Source of the DNA: Methanomicrobia archaeon
GTDB lineage: Archaea > Halobacteriota > Bog-38 > Methanoflorentales > Methanoflorentaceae
Length of the DNA: 64,000 bases
Assembly: GCA_015660915.1 (NCBI GenBank)
Contig: JACTTZ010000008.1
Span: forward strand, 1 to 64,000
Direction: 5' to 3'
The notes under the pieces are model-generated. The model did no database searches, had not been told where the DNA came from, and saw nothing but the letters and a program-made list of their open reading frames with translations. The first letter of the stretch is position 1; every line of letters starts with the position of its first letter. The position numbers and the translations under genes are program-made. Of this stretch, positions 27,057-37,004 are shown piece after piece.

Positions 27057-28349
27057 TCAGGTCTGCAGGTGTCGACCTTGGTAGGATGCAGCGTCTCCGA
27101 GGAATTCTTGGATTCTCAAGAGCTGGTTGTATTTCGCATTGCGGTCACTCCGCGCTGGAGCGCCAGTTTTAATGAATTCTGAGCCCAATGCGACTGAAAC
27201 GTCGGCAATCGTCGTATCTTCGGTCTCTCCTGATCGGTGGCTAACAACTACCGAATACCCATTCCGAAAGGCAAGGGTTGCGGCATCGAAGGCTTCAGAC
27301 ATCGTCCCAATTTGGTTAAGCTTCAGGAGCAAAGCGTTTGCTGCTCCGAGACTTATGCCTTTTGAGAGTCGTTCGACGTTCGTGACGAACAAATCATCCC
27401 CTACAATGGTCGTCCCCGGGAGTCGCGAAGTTATCTGGGCGAAGTCTTCAAAAGCGTCCTCGCCGAATGGATCTTCAATGAGTATTAAGGGATATCGGTC
27501 GACCAAATCCTCATAGTAATTGCTGAGTTCTGTAGAAGAGAGTCTGTTGCCGTCTATGGAATACGTTTTTGTTTCCTTGTCGTAGAACTCAGATGCAGCA
27601 CAGTCAACACCGAGCCGCATCTCCTGAACGTACCCTGCCTGGCCGATGGCCGTTATTATGGCGTCAAGTGCTTCAGAAGATGAATGAAGCGGGGGGGCGA
27701 ATCCACCCTCGTCTCCCACATTCGTGGCCCCCGGTCCATATTGCGCCTGCAAAACACGCTTGAGCTCGTGATAGGTCTCGACACCCATTCTGAGGGCGTC
27801 GGAAAACGTCTCCGCTCCCATCGGTATGATAAAAAACTCTTGAATAGACAGCATGTTTCCGGCGTGCGCCCCTCCGTTAATGACGTTCATTAAAGGCACG
27901 GGCAGCGTGCAGGCATTTGGACCGCCCAAGTACTCGTAAAGGTGCATGTTAACTGAATTCGCGGCTGCGCGGGCAACGGCCATTGACACCCCTATGATGG
28001 CATTTGCTCCGAGATTTGACTTATTAGGCGTCCCGTCAAGGTCGTTCATCGATTGGTCTATGCTTCGCTGCGCTCGAACGTCCATCCCGATGAGCTCTTC
28101 TGCTATAATAGCGTTGACGTTGCTTACCGCCTGCAACACCGTTTTTCCGCCGAAGCTCATCTCGTGGTCTCGAAGTTCAAGCGCTTCATTTGATCCAGTG
28201 GATGCGCCGGAAGGCACGATCGCCCTACCGAAGCCACAACCCGTGAAGACTTCTACCTCCACCGTAGGATTTCCGCGCGAATCGAGGACTTGTCTCCCTA
28301 AAACACCTTCGATTTCGAACATAATTCCAGTATGTCTTAATGTATTCAA
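27057..28349 (-). CDS. eno: Enolase
   Basis: MFEIEGVLGRQVLDSRGNPTVEVEV; LLKLNQIGTMSEAFDAA; VVSHRSGETEDTTIADVSVALGS. Confidence 0.97.
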   Translation of the reverse strand: MNTLRHTGIMFEIEGVLGRQVLDSRGNPTVEVEVFTGCGFGRAIVPSGASTGSNEALELRDHEMSFGGKTVLQAVSNVNAIIAEELIGMDVRAQRSIDQSMNDLDGTPNKSNLGANAIIGVSMAVARAAANSVNMHLYEYLGGPNACTLPVPLMNVINGGAHAGNMLSIQEFFIIPMGAETFSDALRMGVETYHELKRVLQAQYGPGATNVGDEGGFAPPLHSSSEALDAIITAIGQAGYVQEMRLGVDCAASEFYDKETKTYSIDGNRLSSTELSNYYEDLVDRYPLILIEDPFGEDAFEDFAQITSRLPGTTIVGDDLFVTNVERLSKGISLGAANALLLKLNQIGTMSEAFDAATLAFRNGYSVVVSHRSGETEDTTIADVSVALGSEFIKTGAPARSDRNAKYNQLLRIQEFLGDAASYQGRHLQT

Positions 28350-28636
28350 TCTCAGAGGGTCAGAAGCAATATTAATCTTATCGCTAACGTAAGCCCCCCC
28401 TCATTGCCTTCAAACGTGAGTGTGTTAGCCTATATGCGTTGCTGAGCCAGGCCGGCACAGTCTCACGCTATACCTCATTATTACCCACGCTCCTCCGTGG
28501 CGCTTCCCGGTCTTCTCGATAGCAAGAAACGGTCGCCGTCAGGTGCTTCGCTTACAGACCGCCCGTGAGATACCGATGTGGCCCCGTGCACGCAGGGCGC
28601 ATCGCTTAGGCAATTTTAAATCCTCATAGCTGTAAT

Positions 28637-29839
28637 TTGGAGCGGATGTTTGGGAAGCGATTCTCGAGGGACGGTCTTGTTTTCGGCGTTAGTTTGAACG
28701 TTTTAGTCCTCGGGATTGTGAGTCTGTTTGCCGACATGAGCACGGAGATGATTTATCCGCTCATCCCTCTTTTTCTCGTGAGCGTGCTCGGGGCGACGTT
28801 CATTGACGTGGGCCTTATTGAGGGCGTTGCTGAAAGCACAGCAAGCATACTGAAGATAGTTTCAGGGTATCTCTCCGACAGGTTCGGGAAACGCAAGCCC
28901 TTAGTGTACTCTGGCTACGCGATTGCTGCGATCGCTAAGCCCCTGTTGGCATTTACAACCGGGTGGCAACAAGTCTTGGCGATTCGCTTTCTTGATCGCC
29001 TGGGTAAGGGCGTAAGAGACTCAGCGCGTGATGCCATCGTGTCTGAGTCAAAGAGTCTCGGGGTGGGCAGGTCGTTCGGCTTTCAACGCTCTCTCGACAC
29101 ATTGGGGGCCGTTATCGGCCCGCTGATCGCGGTAGCTCTGTTTGGCATACTAAGCTTTAGGGGGCTGTTCCTCCTCGCATTTATTCCAGCTATACTTGCT
29201 ACCGCTCTTGTGGTTTTTTTCGTCAAAGAGACTGCCGTCGGGTCGCGAAGCAAACAGTCTTACAAGGTATCTTTTAGGTCGTTCGACGCGAACTTTCGGA
29301 TCTTTCTTTTGGGCCTCGGTCTCTTCTTTGTTGGTAATTCAAGCGACGCTTTCCTCTTTTTGCGTGCGCAAAACCTCGGCGTCCCGACGCTAGTGGTGCC
29401 GCTACTCTATCTCTTGATGAACGTTGTCTATGCGGTTTTTGCATTTCCGTTTGGCATTATCTCCGACAAAATAGGACGTAAGGCGGTACTTTTGATGGGC
29501 TTTGCGATCTTCTTCATAGTCTATCTGGGATTTGCATTCGCCTCGTCCGCACTCGTTCTTTGGGTCCTTTTTCCAGTGTACGGACTCTACTATGGCCTTA
29601 CTGACGGAGTGTCCAAAGCGCTCGTTTCTGATCTCGCTCCTCCGCATCTCAAAGCCACCGCATTTGGTACGTATTACTTCGTTGTCGGCGTCGTCGCACT
29701 TCCCGCAAGCTTGATTGCTGGCACGCTCTGGCAAACCGTCGGCCCTACGTTTGCCTTTCTCTACGGTGCGTTCATGGCCGTCGCCGCTTTCTTGATAATC
29801 GGCTTTTTCGTGCATAGTAACCGACCGACTAATCCGTGA
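28637..29839 (+). CDS. Major facilitator superfamily transporter
   Basis: 400 aa, about 12 TM; SGYLSDRFGKRKPLVYSGY; GIISDKIGRKAVLLMG. Confidence 0.88.
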   Translation: MERMFGKRFSRDGLVFGVSLNVLVLGIVSLFADMSTEMIYPLIPLFLVSVLGATFIDVGLIEGVAESTASILKIVSGYLSDRFGKRKPLVYSGYAIAAIAKPLLAFTTGWQQVLAIRFLDRLGKGVRDSARDAIVSESKSLGVGRSFGFQRSLDTLGAVIGPLIAVALFGILSFRGLFLLAFIPAILATALVVFFVKETAVGSRSKQSYKVSFRSFDANFRIFLLGLGLFFVGNSSDAFLFLRAQNLGVPTLVVPLLYLLMNVVYAVFAFPFGIISDKIGRKAVLLMGFAIFFIVYLGFAFASSALVLWVLFPVYGLYYGLTDGVSKALVSDLAPPHLKATAFGTYYFVVGVVALPASLIAGTLWQTVGPTFAFLYGAFMAVAAFLIIGFFVHSNRPTNP

Positions 29840-30074
29840 CTTAAGTCCGCTTTAAGCACCGTTTAACGGCTTTAGCGAGCGTGCTCTTGAGAGCAGTGTG
29901 AGCCCCAAGCGCAACCGAGATGCGACCGTAAGTTCAACCAACGTTGTGCTGGACCGACTCGCGCGCTGTCAAATTGTAAGAACGCCGTTTGTGGGGTCTT
30001 TTGACAAATAACGGTATTCCCTGTAAGAAATTTTATATAGAACAACAACTCTACTTATTTCGGAGGTTAGCATA

Positions 30075-31169
30075 GTGATTGGTGGTCAACCAATTCTCAT
30101 TCTCAGAGAAGGAACACAAAGGACGAAGGGCAGGGAAGCCCAGTCTATGAATTTTACCGCATGCAGGGCCGTGGCTGAAGCAGTACGAACCACGCTCGGA
30201 CCAAAAGGCATGGACAAGATGCTCGTTGACTCAATGGGTGAGGTAGTCATAACAAACGACGGCGCTACGATATTGAAGGAAATGGACATCGAGCATCCTG
30301 CAGCGAAGATGATAGTCGAGGTCGCTAAGACGCAGGATGATGAAGTAGGCGACGGCACAACAACAGCCGTTATCTTGGCAGGCGAATTGCTAAAGAACGC
30401 AGAAGAGCTACTTGAGCAAGATATCCACCCGACGGTTATCGAAAAAGGCTACAACCTCGCTGCAGAAAAAGCGATTGAGGTTGCAGAATCGCTGTCTCGT
30501 AGCGTTTCGATCAGCGACGACGATCTGTTGGAGAAGATTGCTCAGACAGCGCTTACGGGCAAGGGCACCGATGTGGGAAAACACGTTCTTCCAAAGCTCG
30601 TGGTTGAAGCGGTCAAAAACGTCGCGCAAAAGGTCAACAAGAAGTTCAAAGTCGATGAGGAAGACATCAAAATTGAAAAGAAAGTCTCCGGTTCTGTCTC
30701 TGATTCAGAACTCGTCGAAGGCGTCGTCATCGACAAAGAACGCGCCGCAGAGGGAATGCCGCGAAAAGTATGCGATGCGCGGATCCTCGTCTACGATCAG
30801 CCACTGGAGCTAACCAAAACCAAAACTGATGCCAAAATCAAAATAAAGGATCCCACTCAAATGAAGCTCTTTATGGAACGCGATCACGAAGCGCTCATCG
30901 AAAAGGCTGACAAAATTCTGGCAAGCGGTGCAAACGTCATCTTTTGCCAGAAGGGTATCGACGATCTTGTTCAATGGCACTTTTCGCGGAACAACGTGAT
31001 GGCAGTAGAGAACGTCAAACGAGAGGATATGGAGACGATTTCTAAGGTGACAGGCGCCCAGGTCGTGTCCAGCTTAGACGATCTAAGTGCTGCTGACTTG
31101 GGTCAAGCAGGCGAGGTTGAAGAAACCACTGAAATCGAATCCAGTTGTGATACCTGCGGCATTGATTAG
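30075..31169 (+). CDS. Thermosome (group II chaperonin) N-terminal fragment protein, split gene
   Basis: [59 protein letters not shown]; continues through the apical domain to LGQAGEVEE, then a novel tail [14 protein letters not shown] and TAG. Confidence 0.95.
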   Translation: MIGGQPILILREGTQRTKGREAQSMNFTACRAVAEAVRTTLGPKGMDKMLVDSMGEVVITNDGATILKEMDIEHPAAKMIVEVAKTQDDEVGDGTTTAVILAGELLKNAEELLEQDIHPTVIEKGYNLAAEKAIEVAESLSRSVSISDDDLLEKIAQTALTGKGTDVGKHVLPKLVVEAVKNVAQKVNKKFKVDEEDIKIEKKVSGSVSDSELVEGVVIDKERAAEGMPRKVCDARILVYDQPLELTKTKTDAKIKIKDPTQMKLFMERDHEALIEKADKILASGANVIFCQKGIDDLVQWHFSRNNVMAVENVKREDMETISKVTGAQVVSSLDDLSAADLGQAGEVEETTEIESSCDTCGID

Positions 31170-31184
31170 AGAGAGGTCCAAGCA

Positions 31185-31748
31185 ATGATAACAATAAAAG
31201 ACTGTAAGAACCCCCGCGTCGTAAGTATCGTCGTTCATGGAGGCGCTGATCATATCGTCGAAGAGACGGGCAGAGCTGTGTATGATGCGGTTCGAGTCGT
31301 TCAAGCGTCGATCGAAGACGGCAAGGTCGTTGCTGGCGGAAGCGCTTCCGAAGTAGAGATTGCCATGCAACTACGCGATTATGCTTCAACGCTTAGTGGG
31401 AGAGAGCAGCTGGCAGTTATCGCGTTTGCCGAAGCGATCGAGATAATCCCAAAAACGCTTGCCGAAAACTCGGGCTTGGATCCGATGGACTCGCTCGTTG
31501 GCTTAAGGACTGCGCACGAGTCGGGAAATAAAACGATGGGGCTTCAGATTTCAACAGGAAAAGCCACAGACATGTGGCCTGACGTGGTGGAGCCTTTGAG
31601 AACCAAGAAGCAGGCTATCTTGTCGGCCACCGAAGCTGCGAACATGATCCTTCGAATCGATGACGTGATTCAAGCCGCCACGTTTTCGAAGGGGCCATCC
31701 GAAGAGGAAATGGCGGGCATGTCCGATCAAATGATGGATCAAATATAG
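31185..31748 (+). CDS. Thermosome (group II chaperonin) C-terminal fragment protein, split gene
   Basis: MITIKDCKNPRVVSIVVHGGADHIVEETGRAVYDAVRVVQASIEDGKVVAGGSASEVEIA...EAANMILRIDDVIQAATF; SD-like gagaggt before the ATG. Confidence 0.95.
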   Translation: MITIKDCKNPRVVSIVVHGGADHIVEETGRAVYDAVRVVQASIEDGKVVAGGSASEVEIAMQLRDYASTLSGREQLAVIAFAEAIEIIPKTLAENSGLDPMDSLVGLRTAHESGNKTMGLQISTGKATDMWPDVVEPLRTKKQAILSATEAANMILRIDDVIQAATFSKGPSEEEMAGMSDQMMDQI

Positions 31749-31753
31749 GTCTA

Positions 31754-31798
31754 GTGCCGCCGTAGACGCTACGGTATCTGCGGCGCTCGTCTTTTTTT
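31754..31798 (+). terminator. Intrinsic-type terminator after the thermosome pair
   Basis: agtgccgccgtagacgctacggtatctgcggcgct hairpin followed by a T-tract. Confidence 0.55.
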
Positions 31799-31894
31799 AA
31801 CAGTTCTTTGGCATTGCCGTCAATCTACGGCCGTTCTGGGGCTGCAAGAAGAATCGTGAGGATGCGCGTCTATTTTAGAATGTCGCATTTTTCT

Positions 31895-32032
31895 CTATAA
31901 GAAGTACCCCTCAGCTTCGTCTTTTGTGACCTCGACATAGGAGCTCATGGTTTCGCACGTAGGGCATATCTCGGGCGGATTTTCCCCGTAATGGACGTCG
32001 TCACAAACCGTGCAGTGGAAGTACCGCTTCAT
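31895..32032 (-). CDS. 45-aa rubredoxin-like / zinc-ribbon protein (absent from ORF track)
   Basis: MKRYFHCTVCDDVHYGENPPEICPTCETMSSYVEVTKDEAEGYFL; two CxxC knuckles. Confidence 0.85.
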   Translation of the reverse strand: MKRYFHCTVCDDVHYGENPPEICPTCETMSSYVEVTKDEAEGYFL

Positions 32033-32264
32033 AATCCTCAAAAAAAGCTCTAATTATTTAGCTCTTTTGCTATAGCGTCTGGAGACGGCTCTTTTGCTCC
32101 CTTCAAGCGCGTGCATTAGCTTAGCAACGGCTTGTGGTAAGCGCCACACGAATCTCGGCAACGCGAGAAAGGCGCTTGCGGCGCCGCAATCCGCAAGGGT
32201 GAACCGCTTGCAAACAGTAGTTATGAGAAAGAGGGCCCGCCCGCTGAGCCACGTGAAACGGTCT

Positions 32265-32963
32265 TCACCCGCCGAGCGTGATATCCTGCTTGTCGTACCA
32301 ATTGAGAGCCGCGAAGAAGTGTTCAGGCTTGAAATCAGGCCAGAGTTCATCGACAATGTAGATATCTGAGTATACCGATTGCACCGGCAAAAATCCGCTT
32401 AGTCTTCTTCTGCCACCCCAGCGAATGATCAAATCAATACGAGAGACATCTGACGATCGTATCATGTTATTGACGTTTCCTGCCCGCGATGTGGATTTAG
32501 GTTGAGCAAAGAGAGGGTTCAAGTCCCACTGCCAGCCATAGTTGACTAGAAAGTTCACTTTTATTTTTCCCGTGCCAAACTTGGTTCTTTTTGTGTACGG
32601 GCGGAGCTCCTGTGGGAACATCGGGGAGTCTGTATCTCCGACGACGAGCAGGCGAGCGTCTTCCTGCTTGAGAATCTCGACGCCGTTGATGCACGCTTTT
32701 TGGAAAGCCCTTCTCTGCTCTTGGGATCTTTTCGTATTGTCTTGAGTGAAGCCGTATGTGGTGACCTCTTTGACACCAACGTTCGCACACAGTCTGAGCA
32801 ACTCTAGTCCGGGCGACAAGCCAGCTTCGTAGCCCGCTTTCTTTGGCAAACCCCGAGCAACTGCCCACCGACGGTTCCCGTCGGGAATGATGCCGATGTG
32901 GCGCGGTATTCGAGTCATGTGAAGACGTGGTATTGTAACCGGTGGCGACTGTATCTTGCTCAA
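32265..32963 (-). CDS. uppS: Cis-prenyltransferase (UppS family)
   Basis: PRHIGIIPDGNRRWAVARGLPKKAGYEAG; GFTQDNTKRSQEQ; DLIIRWGGRRRLSGFLPVQSVYSDIYIVDELWPDF. Confidence 0.93.
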   Translation of the reverse strand: MSKIQSPPVTIPRLHMTRIPRHIGIIPDGNRRWAVARGLPKKAGYEAGLSPGLELLRLCANVGVKEVTTYGFTQDNTKRSQEQRRAFQKACINGVEILKQEDARLLVVGDTDSPMFPQELRPYTKRTKFGTGKIKVNFLVNYGWQWDLNPLFAQPKSTSRAGNVNNMIRSSDVSRIDLIIRWGGRRRLSGFLPVQSVYSDIYIVDELWPDFKPEHFFAALNWYDKQDITLGG

Positions 32964-33303
32964 GGTTCATAATCTTTGTCTAGCCCACTTTTAGCGTTTG
33001 TGCGTGTTCTTGCAGATCATCTTTACACTTAGAGTTGCCTCGAAGCTTGCGAGGCACGAAAGTGAAATCAGCGCTACCCCGGTTGCAGTTTGCAACGTGG
33101 GGACTTGACAAAAGCTGGCAACCTGAGGGCCCCTCACAGATTCGCATAGATTGTCTCGAGCGTTGCAAGAAGCCGTTCGCTAGGCATCGAAAGAGAAGTA
33201 AAAGCGGGCAGCGAGTTAGCAGCGATAGTGTTGTGACGTGGGGCAATGATTATTGCGGAGCAAGTCGAACAGATAGGGGATAGCAAAGTCGGAAGTAATA
33301 GTC

Positions 33304-33798
33304 GTGGAACCGCAAGAAAGCACTAAAGAACATCGTGAAGCTATCGTTTGGGGTGTACATTTATCTGACGCGCATAATCTAACAAAAGAGGAACGAGAAG
33401 AGCTCCTTTTTAAGCTAAACCGACTGTCCACGTTCGTTGGTACAGAAATACCTGAAGAGATCGAACTCGACGGGCAAGTCGTTGCGCTCCACGAAGTCAT
33501 GTGGCGTTTGGTCAATCATTGTAACGAACTCACTCCCGAAGAATTTGCGGCAGTTCAAAGGCTTTACGTTGCGATCGAGAGAAAAATACACGAAATCGAA
33601 TCTGCCATTAGGGGCCAGGACATCGATGAGCACGAAGCGATCGCTTTGTATGCAGAAGCGCAAGGGCTGATCCGCGCTGCTGTTGAACTGAGAGACTTTG
33701 AGAAAGGGAAGCTGCTCGACAATTGCGTTAAGCCTGCATCGACAGATAGAAACGAAGCCCAAAAAAGGTGGCTTAGCTATCTTAAAAAGATAAAATAA
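33304..33798 (+). CDS. Hypothetical archaeal protein (DUF5788-like)
   Basis: 164 aa; EREELLFKLNRLSTFVGTEIPEEIELDGQVVALHEVMWRL. Confidence 0.6.
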   Translation: MEPQESTKEHREAIVWGVHLSDAHNLTKEEREELLFKLNRLSTFVGTEIPEEIELDGQVVALHEVMWRLVNHCNELTPEEFAAVQRLYVAIERKIHEIESAIRGQDIDEHEAIALYAEAQGLIRAAVELRDFEKGKLLDNCVKPASTDRNEAQKRWLSYLKKIK

Positions 33799-33878
33799 AC
33801 TTCTCTCTGAGATTATCTAAGTGTCGTCGTCTTGTGAACGCGACACGGCTTCGAACGTGAGGGTTTAGCTGAGTGCGT

Positions 33879-34109
33879 TTAAAAGCCTATCGAATCTTCG
33901 CTGTCACTAAGCATCTCTTGCGCTATTTGGAGATTAACAAACAGATCGTCACACGAAGCCACCACAGTTCGCAGATTCTTCCCCCTCACTACTGCCAGCA
34001 CTTTTTTTCCTATGGCCTTCATGCGTATTTCTGGCGTATTATCAGGCTGAAGAGCTTCGACTAGTGTGGACGCTTTCGGGTGCTCTAAAACGAGGATTGC
34101 GGTGTTCAT
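33879..34109 (-). CDS. pcc1: KEOPS complex subunit Pcc1
   Basis: ILVLEHPKASTLVEALQPDNTPEIRMKAIGKKVLAVVRGKNLRTVVASCDDLFVNLQIAQEML. Confidence 0.85.
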   Translation of the reverse strand: MNTAILVLEHPKASTLVEALQPDNTPEIRMKAIGKKVLAVVRGKNLRTVVASCDDLFVNLQIAQEMLSDSEDSIGF

Positions 34110-34226
34110 AGTGTGCTGGGGTGGGAAATGGCGCTGGTATAATCAGCTTCGTGTGCTAGGCTCGCTCACCACCACGTTAGGTTGCTGCGCCTGCTTTTAG
34201 AAACCGCCAGAAGAACTACAAGCACT

Positions 34227-34679
34227 TTATCGTGAGATCAGCATCTCTACGGTATCGAGCCGGTAAGACCACTCATTCGGCAGTACGGCCCTGCTCTTGT
34301 AGTAGTTCACAAGCCTTCGAATCTTCGACTCTGTAAGTTGAAGGGCTCGTTTATTGTGCAGGTCCTTCTTGTTTTCCTCAAGATGATCTCTAAGATTTAG
34401 CGCTTTAGTGATTAGATTGAACAGATCTTCAGGGAGTTCAGGGGCGACTCCGCCATCGCGAAGCACTTCAGTCAGACTCTTCTTCGTCACCAACTTAACG
34501 TCCGGTATGCCGTACGTGTCCCTCAGAACGATGCCGATCTGGCTCGAAGAAAGCCCGCTGTTTCGCAGCTCGACGACCACCTTCTGTACTTCTTCCGGGG
34601 TCATAGTAATAGGAACATTACTTTTCAGCGGCCTAGTCGATCCAGACACTCCTTTCCTTCTTGCGTGCATTCGCGCCAT
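34227..34679 (-). CDS. rps15: 30S ribosomal protein S15
   Basis: MARMHARRKGVSGSTRPL; LSSSQIGIVLRDTYGIPDVKLVT; RALQLTESKIRRLVNYYKSRAVLP. Confidence 0.97.
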   Translation of the reverse strand: MARMHARRKGVSGSTRPLKSNVPITMTPEEVQKVVVELRNSGLSSSQIGIVLRDTYGIPDVKLVTKKSLTEVLRDGGVAPELPEDLFNLITKALNLRDHLEENKKDLHNKRALQLTESKIRRLVNYYKSRAVLPNEWSYRLDTVEMLISR

Positions 34680-34747
34680 TTGAGCTCCTTGTCCCTGTCA
34701 GATACGTTTCTGACGTGCTATGGGGTGTGCTATTCTATGATCTCCTT

Positions 34748-35287
34748 TTATATAACTGTCGATGCCCATTTCAAGAATAGCTCTGCGGCTTCGCTGCGAT
34801 GTGATATAGCATTCTTCTCGTCGATCATCATCTCGCCAAAAGTGCGACCCTCGTGCTCGAAGATGGGGTCGAATCCGAAACCGCTGCGGCCTCGTGAACG
34901 GACTATGCGTCCTTCGACTTGTCCACGGAACAGCCTGAAATCGTGATAACAGCTTCCGATGATTGACTCAAATCGCGCCGGTACCCCTTCTCCGACAAGT
35001 TTGACCAAGCCGCGGTTACCTACAGTCCTGTGGACGTACGACGAGAACGGCCCCGGGAACCCGTGGAGAGTATCAACGAAGAGACCAGAATCTTCAATGA
35101 TAAATGGTGCTGGGAACTTCTTCTGGCAGTAAGCAAGTCCGTATCGAACGACGTCTTCCAGCGTGTCAGCTTGCAGCTCCGGGTAAGGCGCACTGATGTG
35201 GTTAATCGTTAATTCGAACTGCTTGGCCTTGGCTCGGAGCTCGGCTACCTTCGCGTTGTTTTGCGTGATAAAGTTGATCTCCTTCAA
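34748..35287 (-). CDS. XTP/dITP diphosphatase (Ham1/RdgB family)
   Basis: INFITQNNAKVAELRAK; FIIEDSGLFVDTLHGFPGPFSSYV; SGFGFDPIFEHEGRTFGEM. Confidence 0.95.
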   Translation of the reverse strand: MKEINFITQNNAKVAELRAKAKQFELTINHISAPYPELQADTLEDVVRYGLAYCQKKFPAPFIIEDSGLFVDTLHGFPGPFSSYVHRTVGNRGLVKLVGEGVPARFESIIGSCYHDFRLFRGQVEGRIVRSRGRSGFGFDPIFEHEGRTFGEMMIDEKNAISHRSEAAELFLKWASTVI

Positions 35288-35871
35288 AGGTATCGACCTC
35301 GCCCTTTGATCTCTTGTACTTTGCAGAGTATCTGCTCAGCGTCCCGGCATTTTTTGGCGTAGCCGGCTAGAAATGCATTTTTGAGCGCATGGAAATTATC
35401 ATGTGAAGCTTCAAGGCACTGGAAAAAAACGTGGACGTCTACGCCGCGGGCCTCAAGACTTCTGTCATAGGAGGCAAGCCCAAAATCGATCAAATATACT
35501 CGTCTAGATGAGACAATCATGTTGCGCGTCGTTGGATCTCCGTGAGCGATGCCTGCTGAGTGAAGCGTGCAGAGAACTTCGCCAACCTGTTCTGCGATTG
35601 CCTCGTTTATCACAAAGCGCACAGGCGGCCCCTCTATCCGCTCCATAGTAATTTTAAAGCTGTCGACTGCTTGTATAATAGGTGTCGGCACTCCCGCCTT
35701 TCGTGCTTCCGATTGGATCTTTGCTTCGAGTCTTGTGCGTTCTTTTCGCAGCTTTGTATCGAGCTCTGCTGCGCGGTATCCTTTTGGAACGCGCTTTTTT
35801 GTCACGGAGTGAGCCCGAAAATAGATGGTCGCTTCCGCCCCTGTAACCACCTCTGCTACCCCTTGATCCAT
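35284..35871 (-). CDS. bud32: Kae1-associated kinase Bud32
   Basis: GAEATIYF; HGDPTTRNMIVSSRRVYLIDFGLASYDRSLEARGVDVHVF. Confidence 0.93.
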   Translation of the reverse strand: MDQGVAEVVTGAEATIYFRAHSVTKKRVPKGYRAAELDTKLRKERTRLEAKIQSEARKAGVPTPIIQAVDSFKITMERIEGPPVRFVINEAIAEQVGEVLCTLHSAGIAHGDPTTRNMIVSSRRVYLIDFGLASYDRSLEARGVDVHVFFQCLEASHDNFHALKNAFLAGYAKKCRDAEQILCKVQEIKGRGRYL

Positions 35872-36830
35872 AGCACCTCGACCTCGTCTGGCCTGAAGTT
35901 CGGATTAGCCCCCGAAGCGGTGATTGGCGTTCGAAGACCGTGTGATAGCATTAGGAGACCTGTGTACGCGATCATTGCGCCATTGTCTTGTAAATACTCA
36001 GGTTTAGGTGCGAAGAAATGTGCACCGCGCTCAGCGCACATAACGGATAGCATCTCTTGGAGCCTATTGTTTGCGCCGACCCCTCCTGCTAAGAGTAAGT
36101 CTGATTTATCCGTTTGCGATAGAGCTCGCTCACAGACTTCGACGAGCATAGAGAAAGCAGTCTCTTGAAAGCTATAGCATATATCCTCAAGTGGGGTAGA
36201 CTTCAAAGCCTCTTGAGCCGCGGTAACGATCCCCGAAAACGAAAAGTCCATTCCCTTGACGACGTACGGCATTAGTAAATATTTCTTTGACTCTTGCGCG
36301 AGTCTTTCCACCTTCGGGCCGCCTGGATGGGGCAAACCTGCTGATCGAGCGAACTTGTCTAAACAGTTCCCTATTCCGATGTCCAGAGTCTCTCCGAGAA
36401 TACGATACCTCTTTTGACGGTACGAGAGTACTTGCGAATTTGCGCCGCTGACGTAGAGGACGATCGGAGCTGAGAGATCAGTTTTCCATCGCTCCACTTC
36501 AATGTGAGCAATACAGTGGTTGACCCCGACCAAAGGCACGCCAAGCCGCAAAGCAATGGCTCTTGCAGCAGTGCCCACAATACGCAAGCACGGTCCTAAG
36601 CCAGGGCCTTGTGAAAATGCTATGCCTTCGATAGAACGAGGATCTGTTGAATTGAGGACTTGGCGAACAACCCCGGCCACGTTGCTCGCGAAATGTTGGG
36701 CCGCATCTCTTGGATGAATTCCGCCTGAAGTAGGTACGTACGCTGAATTCACCTCGCACAAAACCTCATCATCATTTACTAGGCTTGCGCTGAGATTCCA
36801 AGCGGTCCCCTCCAGGCCTAAAACTATCAT
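35856..36830 (-). CDS. kae1: tRNA N6-adenosine threonylcarbamoyltransferase Kae1
   Basis: IVLGLEGTAWNLSASLV; GIHPRDAAQHFASN; VNHCIAHIEVERW; LAGGVGANNRLQEML. Confidence 0.96.
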   Translation of the reverse strand: MIVLGLEGTAWNLSASLVNDDEVLCEVNSAYVPTSGGIHPRDAAQHFASNVAGVVRQVLNSTDPRSIEGIAFSQGPGLGPCLRIVGTAARAIALRLGVPLVGVNHCIAHIEVERWKTDLSAPIVLYVSGANSQVLSYRQKRYRILGETLDIGIGNCLDKFARSAGLPHPGGPKVERLAQESKKYLLMPYVVKGMDFSFSGIVTAAQEALKSTPLEDICYSFQETAFSMLVEVCERALSQTDKSDLLLAGGVGANNRLQEMLSVMCAERGAHFFAPKPEYLQDNGAMIAYTGLLMLSHGLRTPITASGANPNFRPDEVEVLWIKG

Positions 36831-36845
36831 TCCTGAGAATGCGGA

Positions 36846-37004
36846 TCACTTTTTAAACTGCGTGTATCCGCACTTGCCACAAGACAACCTATCCTTATGC
36901 TCGGCTAAAAAGACTCCTTCGCCGCAGCGCGGACAGTTCTGGCGCTTCCTATGCACCTTGTCGTCGCTTAATTCATACAACTCGCTTGTCTTAACTTTCT
37001 TCAC
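36846..37004 (-). CDS. rps27ae: 30S ribosomal protein S27ae (GTG start overlapping the S24e stop)
   Basis: [52 protein letters not shown]; Cys4 zinc ribbon. The track ORF 36846..37133 is over-extended. Confidence 0.92.
   Translation of the reverse strand: MKKVKTSELYELSDDKVHRKRQNCPRCGEGVFLAEHKDRLSCGKCGYTQFKK

Noticed and set aside
30075-31748. Thermosome split as a simple frameshift or sequencing error
   Set aside because: The gap contains about 12 extra codons, an in-frame stop, an SD-like motif and an ATG at the homologous M/KNP position; no single indel restores canonical sequence. Read verification is still recommended.
32054-32356. 100-aa ORF (-) overlapping the uppS 3' end
   Set aside because: About 90 nt overlap uppS in another frame and no convincing start or RBS for the remaining part; unsupported.
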